Assembly: GCA_964506075.1 (NCBI GenBank)
Contig: CAZDKO010000020.1
Location: forward strand, 1 to 33,151
Direction: 5' to 3'
DNA: 33,151 nucleotides
From: CAZDKO01 sp964506075 [NCBI: uncultured bacterium]
Lineage (GTDB): Bacteria > CAZDME01 > JAYEMH01
In this document: piece by piece, positions 1-7,708 of the stretch
Numbering within the stretch: the stretch's first letter is position 1
Layout of the letters: each line of letters opens with the position of its first letter
The notes under the pieces: generated by a model
Told to the model about the DNA's origin: nothing
Seen by the model: only the letters and a program-made list of their open reading frames with translations
Databases searched by the model: none
Translations under genes and position numbers: made by a program

Positions 1-164
1 GAGATAATCTTTTGTTTGTAATCGCGGGTTATCTGACAGTCAATAAATTTAACCTTTACCCCGATGCCCTCCAGGGCCGAAGCGATGTAGCCGATCCCCG
101 GTGCCGGGGCCGACCAGTACCAGGGATTATCCGGATAAATCAATAACGTTGAATTTAGCTCCAT
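1..164 (-). CDS. Cobalamin-binding radical SAM protein, N-terminal fragment cut by window edge
   Basis: Reading from an ATG at 162-164 towards base 1 gives about 54 residues beginning MELNSTLLIYPDNPWYWSAP and continuing into the same GIGYIASALEGIG and FIDCQITRDYK segments as the neighbouring gene at 155-1525. This is the N-terminal cobalamin-binding (Rossmann-like) domain of a COG1032-type radical SAM enzyme; the rest lies outside the window. An AGAAGG ribosome-binding sequence sits a few bases before the ATG, and the start overlaps the stop of the upstream gene by 10 bases, suggesting translational coupling. Bases 4-101 are identical to 1365-1462 of the neighbour, so this is a very close paralogue, at least here. 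Nothing can be said of its catalytic half. Confidence 0.85.
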   Translation of the reverse strand, partial: MELNSTLLIYPDNPWYWSAPAPGIGYIASALEGIGVKVKFIDCQITRDYKQKII

Positions 165-1525
165 AACCTTCTACGATAAATTAAATTTTTTCCTAATTTT
201 ACGCTTTCTAACATTCTCTTAAAATTAGGAAAACGATTGATAAAAATTTTCCATATTTGTTTTGGTCTGAGATAAAAATTTTTATAAGCTTTTTTAAGCA
301 TTAGCTCCATATCCCTGGCTTTAAGAAATGCCGTCTCATAAGAAGCGTTTTTACCGATTTGGGCAGATTCTTTAATCGGGTCATATAAAAAAGAACCGTT
401 GTTTTTAACTATTTCGTAAAATTTAGTTCCGGGATAAGGGGTAGCCAGAACGAAAACACCTGTATCAAAATTCATTTTTCTGGTAAAATCAATCGTTTTC
501 TGTATGGTTTCAACCGTTTCAAAAGGAAAACCGAACATGCAGAAAAAAGATAATTTCATTTTAGTCTTTTTTATCATATCGACAGTTTCTATAGTTTCAG
601 TGATTCTACCCTGTCTGCCTATTTTATCTAAAATTTCCTGGCTGCCTGACTCAATAACAATGTCCACCATATAACATCCGGCTTGAGCCAATAAATCAAA
701 CATTTCCTGGTCCCCGAAGGCTATCCGTATCCCCCCACCTAAGGCGAATCTAATTTTAGTTTGAGATTTAATTAAATCCCGGCAGAACTCTTTTACCCGG
801 TCAGGATAAAGGGTAAACAAATCATCCATAATTAAAATTTCTTTTACTCCAAAATTATATACCAGACAATCTATTTCTTCTAAAATATTATCAATGGATC
901 TTAACCTGACTTTATTCCCATGGATATTTTTTACACAATAGATACAATCGTAAGGACAACCTCGCGAAGTAACAATTAAGGCGTGAGGATTAAAAACATT
1001 TCTAAAACGGTATTTGCCTAAATCGTATAAATGCCAGGCGGGAAAGTTAAGCTTATCCAGGTCCTCAATATACGGCCGGGGAGAATTAACCTTGAGTCCT
1101 CCGTCCCAGTAAGCTATTCCTTCCACCCGGCTTAAATCGTTAGCCCGCATTAATTCGGCAATGGTCTCCTCTCCCTCCCCCCGCACCACTATATCGGCAT
1201 ACTCCGGAATCAGTTTGTCATACACGGAGGTGGCGTGAGGTCCGCCCATAATGATCCGGGTCCGGGGCGAGACCGCTCTGATCGCCCCGGCTATTTCCAG
1301 GGCACTGCTGACATTTCCGGCATTGACCGAAAGGCCCACTACCGGATACTCCGGCAGTAAAGAAATAATCTTTTGTTTGTAATCGCGGGTTATCTGACAG
1401 TCAATAAATTTAACCTTTACCCCGATGCCCTCCAGGGCCGAAGCGATGTAGCCGATCCCCGGCGCCGGGGCCGACCAGCTATAATAATGGCCGGGAAAAA
1501 TCAATAAAATTCTTTTTGTCCCCAT
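155..1525 (-). CDS. Cobalamin-dependent radical SAM protein (array member, 456 aa)
   Basis: A COG1032-type enzyme: residues about 1-140 form a cobalamin-binding domain (GIGYIASALE at 23-32, SVNAGNVSSALE at 66-77, IIMGGPHAT at 91-99, VVRGEGE at 113-119). The radical SAM domain begins at about 183 with TSRGCPYDCIYC, placing the [4Fe-4S] cysteines at 190, 194 and 197. The canonical DxHxxG cobalamin motif is absent (IDCQITR instead), as in many class B radical SAM enzymes. The C-terminal half is AT-rich and diverged from the other array members. The gene starts 6 bases after the stop of 1532-2878 and overlaps the next gene by 10 bases, so it is part of one transcript. I see no strong ribosome-binding site; coupling may serve. 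Reaction and substrate are unknown; methyl transfer to an unactivated carbon, or ring and lipid chemistry, are family possibilities. Confidence 0.9.
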   Translation of the reverse strand: MGTKRILLIFPGHYYSWSAPAPGIGYIASALEGIGVKVKFIDCQITRDYKQKIISLLPEYPVVGLSVNAGNVSSALEIAGAIRAVSPRTRIIMGGPHATSVYDKLIPEYADIVVRGEGEETIAELMRANDLSRVEGIAYWDGGLKVNSPRPYIEDLDKLNFPAWHLYDLGKYRFRNVFNPHALIVTSRGCPYDCIYCVKNIHGNKVRLRSIDNILEEIDCLVYNFGVKEILIMDDLFTLYPDRVKEFCRDLIKSQTKIRFALGGGIRIAFGDQEMFDLLAQAGCYMVDIVIESGSQEILDKIGRQGRITETIETVDMIKKTKMKLSFFCMFGFPFETVETIQKTIDFTRKMNFDTGVFVLATPYPGTKFYEIVKNNGSFLYDPIKESAQIGKNASYETAFLKARDMELMLKKAYKNFYLRPKQIWKIFINRFPNFKRMLESVKLGKNLIYRRRLWS

Positions 1526-1531
1526 TAGAAT

Positions 1532-2878
1532 TTAATTCAAACGTCTCTTTATTAAGTTTAAAATAATTTTGGGAGATTTTAATTTAAAAAACTCAATTCC
1601 GGTCATCAATATCTGATCTAATTTAAAATAAAAATCCCGGCAGGCCTGTTTAAACATCATCTCAACATCCTTGGCCTTTAACGGATGCATCTCATAAACC
1701 GGCTTCCAATCGTAACTAATCGAGGTAAGAGACATATCATATAGAAACTTTCCTTTTTCTTCCACCATCTTATAAAATTTAGTTCCCGGGAAAGGGATGG
1801 CTATGGAAAAGCAGGGGTCGGTTACAGATAAACTCTTGGCAAAGTTTATTGTCTGTTTCATTGTATCAAGAGTATCTGAAGGCAACCCAAGGATAAAATG
1901 CGCATTGACCCTTAATCCCTCTTTCCTTGCCATCTCAATTCTTTCTTTCAATTCTTTTAAATTAAATTTTCTTCCGGCTTTCTTCAATACCTCCGGTGAA
2001 GCAGATTCAACAGCTATATTAACTGAATAGAAATTTGCCTGTTTCATCAGTTTAAATATCTCATGGTCGCCAAAATTCGGGTCAGCCAGCAAACTAAATC
2101 TGACGTTTTCATATCTTCGGTCTACAATAGCCTTACAAAGCTCTTTAAATCTTTGAGGGTAAGAAGTAACATTATCATCATCAAAGTGAATCTCCCTGAT
2201 CCCGAAGGTACTTATCAAATAATCAACTTCCCCCAAAACGTTATCAATAGACCTGACTCTTACCTTGTATCCGTGAATAAACTTGGTGCAATAAATACAA
2301 TCATAAGGACAACCTCGGGAGGTAATCACTAAAGCCAGAGGGGTTCGACAGGTACTGAATCTGTATTTTTTTAAATCGTACAGATGCCAGGCCGGAAACC
2401 TGAGACGGTCTAAATCTTCTATGTACGGTCTGGAAGGAGTGACCTTTAACCCGTTATCCCAGTAAGCAATGCCTTTTATACTGGCCAGGTCTTCATTCTG
2501 CATTAACTCAACCATGGTATCCTCACCTTCCCCGCGAACAACTATATCGGCGTATTCGGGTATAAGCTTTTCATAAACGACGGTGGCGTGAGGTCCGCCC
2601 ATGATAATTTTAGTCCGGGGGGAAATCTTTTTTATGGCTTTAGCCAGGTCTAAAGCACTGCTGACGTTGCCGGCATTGACCGAGAGACCCACGACCGGAT
2701 AGTCGGAAAGAAGAGAAAGTATTATTTTCTTATAGCGGGATGTTATTTGACAATCAATAAACCTTACTTTGGAACCAATTTTTTCTAAGGCCGAAGCAAT
2801 ATAACCAATCCCGGAAGGAGGAGCAGACCAGCAGAAGGAGGTTTCAGGGAAAACCAGCAGAATTGTTTTTGTTTTCAT
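1532..2878 (-). CDS. Cobalamin-dependent radical SAM protein (array member, 448 aa)
   Basis: Same architecture as its neighbours: cobalamin-binding domain (residues about 1-140), then radical SAM domain with TSRGCPYDCIYC (Cys190, 194, 197) and a SAM-barrel continuation with VESASPEVLKK near 289-299 and HFILGLPSDTLDTM further on, typical of this superfamily. Residues about 59-170 are encoded by DNA exactly identical to that of the gene at 3036-4415 (2370-2704 against 3910-4244), and the similarity stays high up to the cysteine motif. The ends of the two proteins differ more. No good Shine-Dalgarno sequence precedes the ATG at 2876-2878. A 157-base space upstream holds a degenerate tail of another family member. 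Substrate unknown; the close resemblance of its C-terminal half to 3036-4415 suggests a related substrate for the pair. Confidence 0.9.
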   Translation of the reverse strand: MKTKTILLVFPETSFCWSAPPSGIGYIASALEKIGSKVRFIDCQITSRYKKIILSLLSDYPVVGLSVNAGNVSSALDLAKAIKKISPRTKIIMGGPHATVVYEKLIPEYADIVVRGEGEDTMVELMQNEDLASIKGIAYWDNGLKVTPSRPYIEDLDRLRFPAWHLYDLKKYRFSTCRTPLALVITSRGCPYDCIYCTKFIHGYKVRVRSIDNVLGEVDYLISTFGIREIHFDDDNVTSYPQRFKELCKAIVDRRYENVRFSLLADPNFGDHEIFKLMKQANFYSVNIAVESASPEVLKKAGRKFNLKELKERIEMARKEGLRVNAHFILGLPSDTLDTMKQTINFAKSLSVTDPCFSIAIPFPGTKFYKMVEEKGKFLYDMSLTSISYDWKPVYEMHPLKAKDVEMMFKQACRDFYFKLDQILMTGIEFFKLKSPKIILNLIKRRLN

Positions 2879-2914
2879 TAGATATTGGTCTGAATGCTTA
2901 TTTAAAATAATTTG

Positions 2915-3028
2915 TCAAAGGTTTACACTATCTATTAATAACCGAATACCTGCTGAAACAGCATTCCAACGTTTTTTACTAAAGAAAAGCAGTTTAACAG
3001 AAAGGTTAGACAGGAAAAATAAGAAGAA
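2915..3028 (-). pseudogene. Orphan C-terminal tail of a radical SAM array member
   Basis: Between two intact array genes one reading frame is open for about 37 codons and ends in a TGA at 2915-2917. It has no start codon and no ribosome-binding site. Its last residues, KKRWNAVSAGIRLLIDSV, resemble in position and pattern the end of the upstream gene product (TTISFFREGFRLLVSF): a basic or aromatic helix ending in G-[FI]-R-L-L-[VI]. I read it as the leftover 3' end of a family member whose body was replaced or deleted by recombination. The match is short and judged by eye, so chance similarity is possible. Confidence 0.4.
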
Positions 3029-3035
3029 TTATTTT

Positions 3036-4415
3036 TTATTGCCAGGGTTTACTAAAAGAAACTAACAATCTAAAGCCCTCTCTGAAGAAGCTTATAGTGG
3101 TCCGAGGCTGGCTAATTCTTGTAAAACTGGTAATCATACTTCGTATCTGTTTCGGTCTAAAATAGAATTCCCGATAGGCCTGTCTAAACATCCTCTCAAC
3201 ATCCTTTGCCTTAAGTGAATCCGTCTCATAAACTGGCTTCAAATCATAACTAATTGAGTTAAGAGTCAAATCGTATAAAAATTTCCCCTTTTCCTCTACT
3301 ATCTTATAAAACTTAGTCCCGGGAAAAGGAATGGCAATGTTGTAATCACTGCTTCCCAACTCTGAATTCTTAGCAAAATCTATCGTTTTTTTCATGGAAT
3401 CTAAAGTATCAAAGGGTAAACCGATCACAAAATGACCCCTGAGTCTAATACCAACCTGATTGGCTATCTTAATTCGCTCTTTTAATTCCGCAAAATCTAT
3501 TTTTTTTCTTCCAGGTATGGTGCTTAATATCTCCTGTGAACCGGATTCAATAGAAATACTGATGGAATTAAAATTTGCCTGTTTCATCAGTTTAAATAAT
3601 TCATAATTACCAAAATTCGGGTCGGCCAGAACACTAAAATAAACATCTTTGTATTTTCTGCTTATAATAGCCTGGCAAAGCTCCTTAACTCTTTCCGGAT
3701 AAAAAGTAACATTGTCATCCGCAAAATAAACTTCTTTGACTTGGAAATTCTTTACTAAATAATCTATCTCAGCCATGATGTTATCTATAGACCTGAGCCG
3801 AAGTTTATACCCATGGATAAATTTAGTGCAATAAAAACAATCATACGGGCAACCACGCGAGGTAATCACTAAAGCCAGGGGGGTTCGACAGGTGCTGAAT
3901 CTGTATTTCTTTAAATCGTACAGATGCCAGGCCGGAAACCTGAGACGGTCTAAATCTTCTATGTACGGTCTGGAAGGAGTGACCTTTAACCCGTTATCCC
4001 AGTAAGCAATGCCTTTTATACTGGCCAGGTCTTCATTCTGCATTAACTCAACCATGGTATCCTCACCTTCCCCGCGAACAACTATATCGGCGTATTCGGG
4101 TATAAGCTTTTCATAAACGACGGTGGCGTGAGGTCCGCCCATGATAATTTTAGTCCGGGGGGAAATCTTTTTTATGGCTTTAGCCAGGTCTAAAGCACTG
4201 CTGACGTTGCCGGCATTGACCGAGAGACCCACGACCGGATAGTCAGGAAGAAGAGAAAGTATTATCTTTTTATAGCGAGGCGTTATCCTGCAATCAAAAA
4301 ATTTAACTTTCCAGCCTATCCCTTCTAAAGCCGAAGCAATGTAACCAACCCCGGGAGGAGAAGCCGACCAATACCACAAATGTTGCGGAAAAATGAGTAA
4401 AATTTTCTTTTCCAT
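3036..4415 (-). CDS. Cobalamin-dependent radical SAM protein (array member, 459 aa)
   Basis: Cobalamin-binding domain followed by a radical SAM domain with TSRGCPYDCFYC (Cys189, 193, 196); the other members have IYC, here FYC. The sequence from about residue 58 to 169 is identical at DNA level to the downstream gene at 1532-2878. Later parts include SIESGSQEIL and FVIGLPFDTLDSM, normal barrel elements of the family, and an AT-rich, basic C-terminal tail. The ATG at 4413-4415 has a strong AGAGGAGGG ribosome-binding sequence about 8 bases upstream, and a consensus promoter lies at 4511-4539, so this gene is probably the first of a transcript that includes the three genes to its left. Product unknown. 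Of the array members this one has the clearest independent expression signals. Confidence 0.9.
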   Translation of the reverse strand: MEKKILLIFPQHLWYWSASPPGVGYIASALEGIGWKVKFFDCRITPRYKKIILSLLPDYPVVGLSVNAGNVSSALDLAKAIKKISPRTKIIMGGPHATVVYEKLIPEYADIVVRGEGEDTMVELMQNEDLASIKGIAYWDNGLKVTPSRPYIEDLDRLRFPAWHLYDLKKYRFSTCRTPLALVITSRGCPYDCFYCTKFIHGYKLRLRSIDNIMAEIDYLVKNFQVKEVYFADDNVTFYPERVKELCQAIISRKYKDVYFSVLADPNFGNYELFKLMKQANFNSISISIESGSQEILSTIPGRKKIDFAELKERIKIANQVGIRLRGHFVIGLPFDTLDSMKKTIDFAKNSELGSSDYNIAIPFPGTKFYKIVEEKGKFLYDLTLNSISYDLKPVYETDSLKAKDVERMFRQAYREFYFRPKQIRSMITSFTRISQPRTTISFFREGFRLLVSFSKPWQ

Positions 4416-4510
4416 CGCAGACCCTCCTCTAAAAAAAACGCTTTATTTAAGGCGGAAAGCCAGAAAACCTTAATTCATATTATATAATATAAATGATTCC
4501 CCACATTTAA

Positions 4511-4539
4511 TATATATCGCATATAAAGACACTTGTCAA
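4511..4539 (-). promoter_or_regulatory. Sigma70-type promoter for the left radical SAM gene group
   Basis: On the minus strand a perfect -35 TTGACA (4534-4539) is followed after 17 bases by a -10 TATATA (4511-4516). The predicted start is near 4504, giving a leader of roughly 90 bases before the ATG at 4415. The leader contains a perfect 14-base AT palindrome, ATATTATATAATAT (4477-4490), which also includes a second TATAAT-like hexamer. Upstream of the promoter, 4565-4602 can fold with GGGTTT/AAACCC around an inner CAGTT/AACTG hairpin; its meaning is unknown. The rest of the 258-base space between 4416 and 4673 holds no gene I can support. Confidence 0.7.
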
Positions 4540-4673
4540 TAAATTTTTGATTACACGAAATTACGGGTTTCTCCAGCAGTTAAACTGATATTTTTAAAAC
4601 CCCTAAAACAAAGATAACCCCGACGGGCAAGTAAATATACATCTGTTGTTAAAGATAACTTCCAAGATAATTC

Positions 4674-6287
4674 TTAATTCCCCTTTTTTTCAAAGAAATA
4701 TAAAAATTCCGGTTTCCCGGCGTAATCAGTCTCAAGATTACTTCTCTGGATCAAATAATAATTCGAGCCTATCTCAGGCAGATAAATTTGAGCACTGTCT
4801 TGAGGCATCCTGGCAATAATAAAATGGGGGTTTTGAGATTTAAGATAACTCATATCATCTGACTGGTAAACAGCAGAATGAGGAAAACGCAATTTCAAAA
4901 AATAGGGTATTTCCTTCCGCCAGTCTCTAAATACGCCTATTCGTACTGATGATGGCGCAGTTGAAATCCTTTGTGAAATTTCCGAAGAAATACTGCCAAG
5001 CAACTCCGATACCAGGGATTTTTCAGGCACAGAATAATTTTTAATAATCCTTACCGGATAATTAAAATAAAATTTAAAATCAGGGATAAAATAAAAACCA
5101 TAGGAAAATTTTAAAAATTGGACCAAGGCTATAATTACCGCAAAAAAGATTGTGACCCGCTTGAAAATTTTCTGTTCAATCCCTGAAATACCGCAGGAGG
5201 TCACTATAGCTATAGCTGGGAAAGCAGGGAGGAAATACCGTCCCCATTTACAAAAAAGTAAAGTAAAAATTAAATAAGGAGTAATAATCCATGAAATTAT
5301 TACGGGTTTATTCTTCATTTTTGATTTCCGTAAATAAAAAATACTGAAAACAAATAAAGCAAAAAAAACTGGATTAATGTTGGCTACAGTTTGATAAAAG
5401 TAAAATAAAATCCATTTAGAGGAAAAGGGAATAATTATTTCCGGCCCTGATACTTCGGGAATCAACGAAGGAGAAATTGGAAACGGTGCCAGAGTATGCC
5501 GCGAAAAATGCGCACTTAATTCTTTAATATGTCCGAACCACCAGACAGATGAAATTAGTCCGGCGATAAACAAAGAAAAAATAAAATTACTGATGTTTTT
5601 AAAGTTCCAGAAGGCCTTCACTTTGTTAAACAACGGCGCTAAAAAAACTTGATAAGCCATATAAATTAATGGTCCAGTAAGAAAAATTACAATCTGCATT
5701 TTAATCAATAACCCTAACCCAAAAATTATTCCAAAAAGGATAGAATTATGAACTTTTTCAAAGCTTTTGGTCCCTAACAAAGCGCAGACAGATAGTCCAA
5801 CCATAGCCATTAACGGGAAATCCAGCCCGAATTGCCGGGATGAACCATATACGGCTGGATAAAAAGAAACGAGAAAGGCCGCTAATAATCCGGCCTTCCG
5901 ATTTAAACATTTTCTGCCGATATAATAAGTGGATAAAATCAAAATTATAAAATAAAAAATATTGGCAAACCTTAACCAAAATGTTGAAGAATCAAAAGGA
6001 ATATTAAGGCAGGCCATCGAAACATGAAACAGAAAAGGCCAGATATATTCCCGGTAACGTAATAACCCGATAAACCTTTGAAGTTTCTCCACCAAAGACA
6101 CCGGAGAAGATAAAATCTCTTTAATTTGAATACGATAATCCAGCACCTGGGTAAGATGGCAGCAAACGTCAACTCCTCTGGGCGCATTATCCATCTTTAA
6201 CCAGATAAAATTATTGACCGCGTGGAAAGCTATTATTAAACCCAGTAAAGCCACATAAACCCAATGTATTCGGTTAACCTGTTTCAT
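4674..6287 (-). CDS. Polytopic glycosyltransferase of the GT39/ArnT (PMT) superfamily
   Basis: A 537-residue integral membrane protein with many hydrophobic segments (first at about 9-29, then several between 83 and 390) and a soluble C-terminal part from about 410. The layout is that of polyprenyl-phosphate sugar transferases of the PMT/ArnT type. After the first membrane helix an external loop holds acidic residues (Asp33, Asp40), where the catalytic Asp of this superfamily lies. Residues about 124-160 (GRKCLNRKAGLLAAFLVSFY, then FGLDFPLM with Asp156) match the characteristic RKAGLLAA...D-P segment. Such enzymes move a sugar from an undecaprenyl-type carrier to a lipid or protein outside the inner membrane. 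An AAGGGG site precedes the ATG by about 11 bases. It follows the radical SAM gene at 6323-7708 by 35 bases, so it is probably co-transcribed and may act on the same product. Sugar and acceptor unknown. Confidence 0.8.
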   Translation of the reverse strand: MKQVNRIHWVYVALLGLIIAFHAVNNFIWLKMDNAPRGVDVCCHLTQVLDYRIQIKEILSSPVSLVEKLQRFIGLLRYREYIWPFLFHVSMACLNIPFDSSTFWLRFANIFYFIILILSTYYIGRKCLNRKAGLLAAFLVSFYPAVYGSSRQFGLDFPLMAMVGLSVCALLGTKSFEKVHNSILFGIIFGLGLLIKMQIVIFLTGPLIYMAYQVFLAPLFNKVKAFWNFKNISNFIFSLFIAGLISSVWWFGHIKELSAHFSRHTLAPFPISPSLIPEVSGPEIIIPFSSKWILFYFYQTVANINPVFFALFVFSIFYLRKSKMKNKPVIISWIITPYLIFTLLFCKWGRYFLPAFPAIAIVTSCGISGIEQKIFKRVTIFFAVIIALVQFLKFSYGFYFIPDFKFYFNYPVRIIKNYSVPEKSLVSELLGSISSEISQRISTAPSSVRIGVFRDWRKEIPYFLKLRFPHSAVYQSDDMSYLKSQNPHFIIARMPQDSAQIYLPEIGSNYYLIQRSNLETDYAGKPEFLYFFEKKGN

Positions 6288-6322
6288 TTAAAATTTGTTC
6301 CCCTTTATAAAAACGAATGATA

Positions 6323-7708
6323 TTATGACAGCCGTCCCAGAGAAAATATTTCCAAGCCATCTCTTATAGAATTAAAAACAGTTCTAATTGACTTAGCGTG
6401 TAATAAATTATTAAACATTTTGCCCAATTGTTTTGGTCTGAAAAAGAATTCTCTGTAGGCCTGTCTGAACATCTTCTCCACGTCCCGGCTTTTTAAAGAG
6501 TCTATTTCATACACCGCTTTCGCGTCATAACTGACAGAACTAAAAACAATATCTTCCAGAAATCTCCCTCTCTCTTGAACCATTTCATAAAGTTTTGTTC
6601 CTGCAAACGGAATCGTAAAAACAAAAGTAGCCCCATCGACAGAAAAGCTTTTAGCCAGTTTTACTGTTTCTCCCATAGTTTCTAATGTATCAAACGGTAA
6701 TCCAAACATAAAATATAAAGTCACTTTTAAACCTGCTTTTTTTGCCGTCCCGATAAGGCTTTTTAATCTGTCTATATCCAGAGGCCGGTTAAGTTTTTCC
6801 GCCACCTCCTTAGAACCGGTTTCAACGGCAATATCTAATAAATAAAATCCAGCCTTAGCCAGTAAATTAAATATCTCTTGATTTCCGTTTTCCGGACGTA
6901 TTCCGCCAATTAAAGCCAGGTGTAAGTTTTTGTATCCCCTATCAATAAGTGCATCGCATAAATCTTTTACTCTGTCTAAATCGCCAAAAAACAAATCATC
7001 TTCAATTAATATTTCTTTTATTTTTAATTCACTCACCATATAATCTATTTCGTCCATCACATTTTCAATTGATCTGAATCGTATTCTATGTCCATGAATA
7101 AATTTGGTGCAATATATACAATCGTAGGGACAGCCGCGGGAAGTGATCATTAAAGTCAAAGGCATTCTTGAACTGCTGAACCGATAACGGTTTAACTCAT
7201 AAAGGTGCCAGGCGGGAAACTTAAGTTTATCCAGATCTTCAATATACGGCCGGGGAGAATTAACCTTAAGGTCTCCGTCCCAGTAAGCTATTCCTTTTAC
7301 CCGGCTTAAATCGTCTGTCTGCATTAATTCGATAATTATTCCTTCTCCTTCTCCCCGCACGACTATATCGGCGTATTCCGGAATCAGCTTATCATACACC
7401 GCCGTGGCGTGAGGTCCGCCCATAATGATTCGGGTCCGGGGCGAAGCCGCTCTGATCGCCCGGGCTATCTCCAGAGCGCTGCTGACATTCCCGGCGTTGA
7501 CCGAAAGGCCAACTACCGGATACCCCGGAAGCAAAGAAACAATTTTTTTCTGGTAGTTACGGGTTATCTGGCAATCAATGAATTGAACTTTGATACCGAT
7601 ACCTTCTAAAGCTGAAGCGATATAGCCTACACCAAGGGGAGGTAAAATATACCGATAAGAAATTGAAGCGGGATAAACAAGCAAGATATGATTACTTTTT
7701 AAATTCAT
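6323..7708 (-). CDS. Cobalamin-dependent radical SAM protein (array member, 461 aa)
   Basis: Shares the constant cobalamin-binding half with the other members (GVGYIASALEGIG near 26-38, SVNAGNVSSALE at 69-80, IIMGGPHAT at 94-102) and the radical SAM motif TSRGCPYDCIYC with Cys193, 197 and 200. The second half is its own version: ETGSKEVAEKL, YFMFGLPFDTLETM, then a tail with FRPKQLGKMFNNLL. Its start overlaps the end of the upstream gene by 17 bases, and the glycosyltransferase gene begins 35 bases after its stop, so the three genes appear translationally or transcriptionally linked. Only a weak GAAGAAAG ribosome-binding sequence precedes the ATG. DNA of the first half is about 88% identical by eye to that of 7692-9119. 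Substrate unknown. Confidence 0.9.
   Translation of the reverse strand: MNLKSNHILLVYPASISYRYILPPLGVGYIASALEGIGIKVQFIDCQITRNYQKKIVSLLPGYPVVGLSVNAGNVSSALEIARAIRAASPRTRIIMGGPHATAVYDKLIPEYADIVVRGEGEGIIIELMQTDDLSRVKGIAYWDGDLKVNSPRPYIEDLDKLKFPAWHLYELNRYRFSSSRMPLTLMITSRGCPYDCIYCTKFIHGHRIRFRSIENVMDEIDYMVSELKIKEILIEDDLFFGDLDRVKDLCDALIDRGYKNLHLALIGGIRPENGNQEIFNLLAKAGFYLLDIAVETGSKEVAEKLNRPLDIDRLKSLIGTAKKAGLKVTLYFMFGLPFDTLETMGETVKLAKSFSVDGATFVFTIPFAGTKLYEMVQERGRFLEDIVFSSVSYDAKAVYEIDSLKSRDVEKMFRQAYREFFFRPKQLGKMFNNLLHAKSIRTVFNSIRDGLEIFSLGRLS

Noticed and set aside
1797-2332. Plus-strand open frames inside the radical SAM genes and elsewhere
   Set aside because: They mirror conserved minus-strand coding sequence, lack ribosome sites and resemble no family.
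2881-3035. Transposable element between two array genes
   Set aside because: No terminal inverted repeats, target duplication or transposase sequence; the content is better explained by a decayed gene tail.
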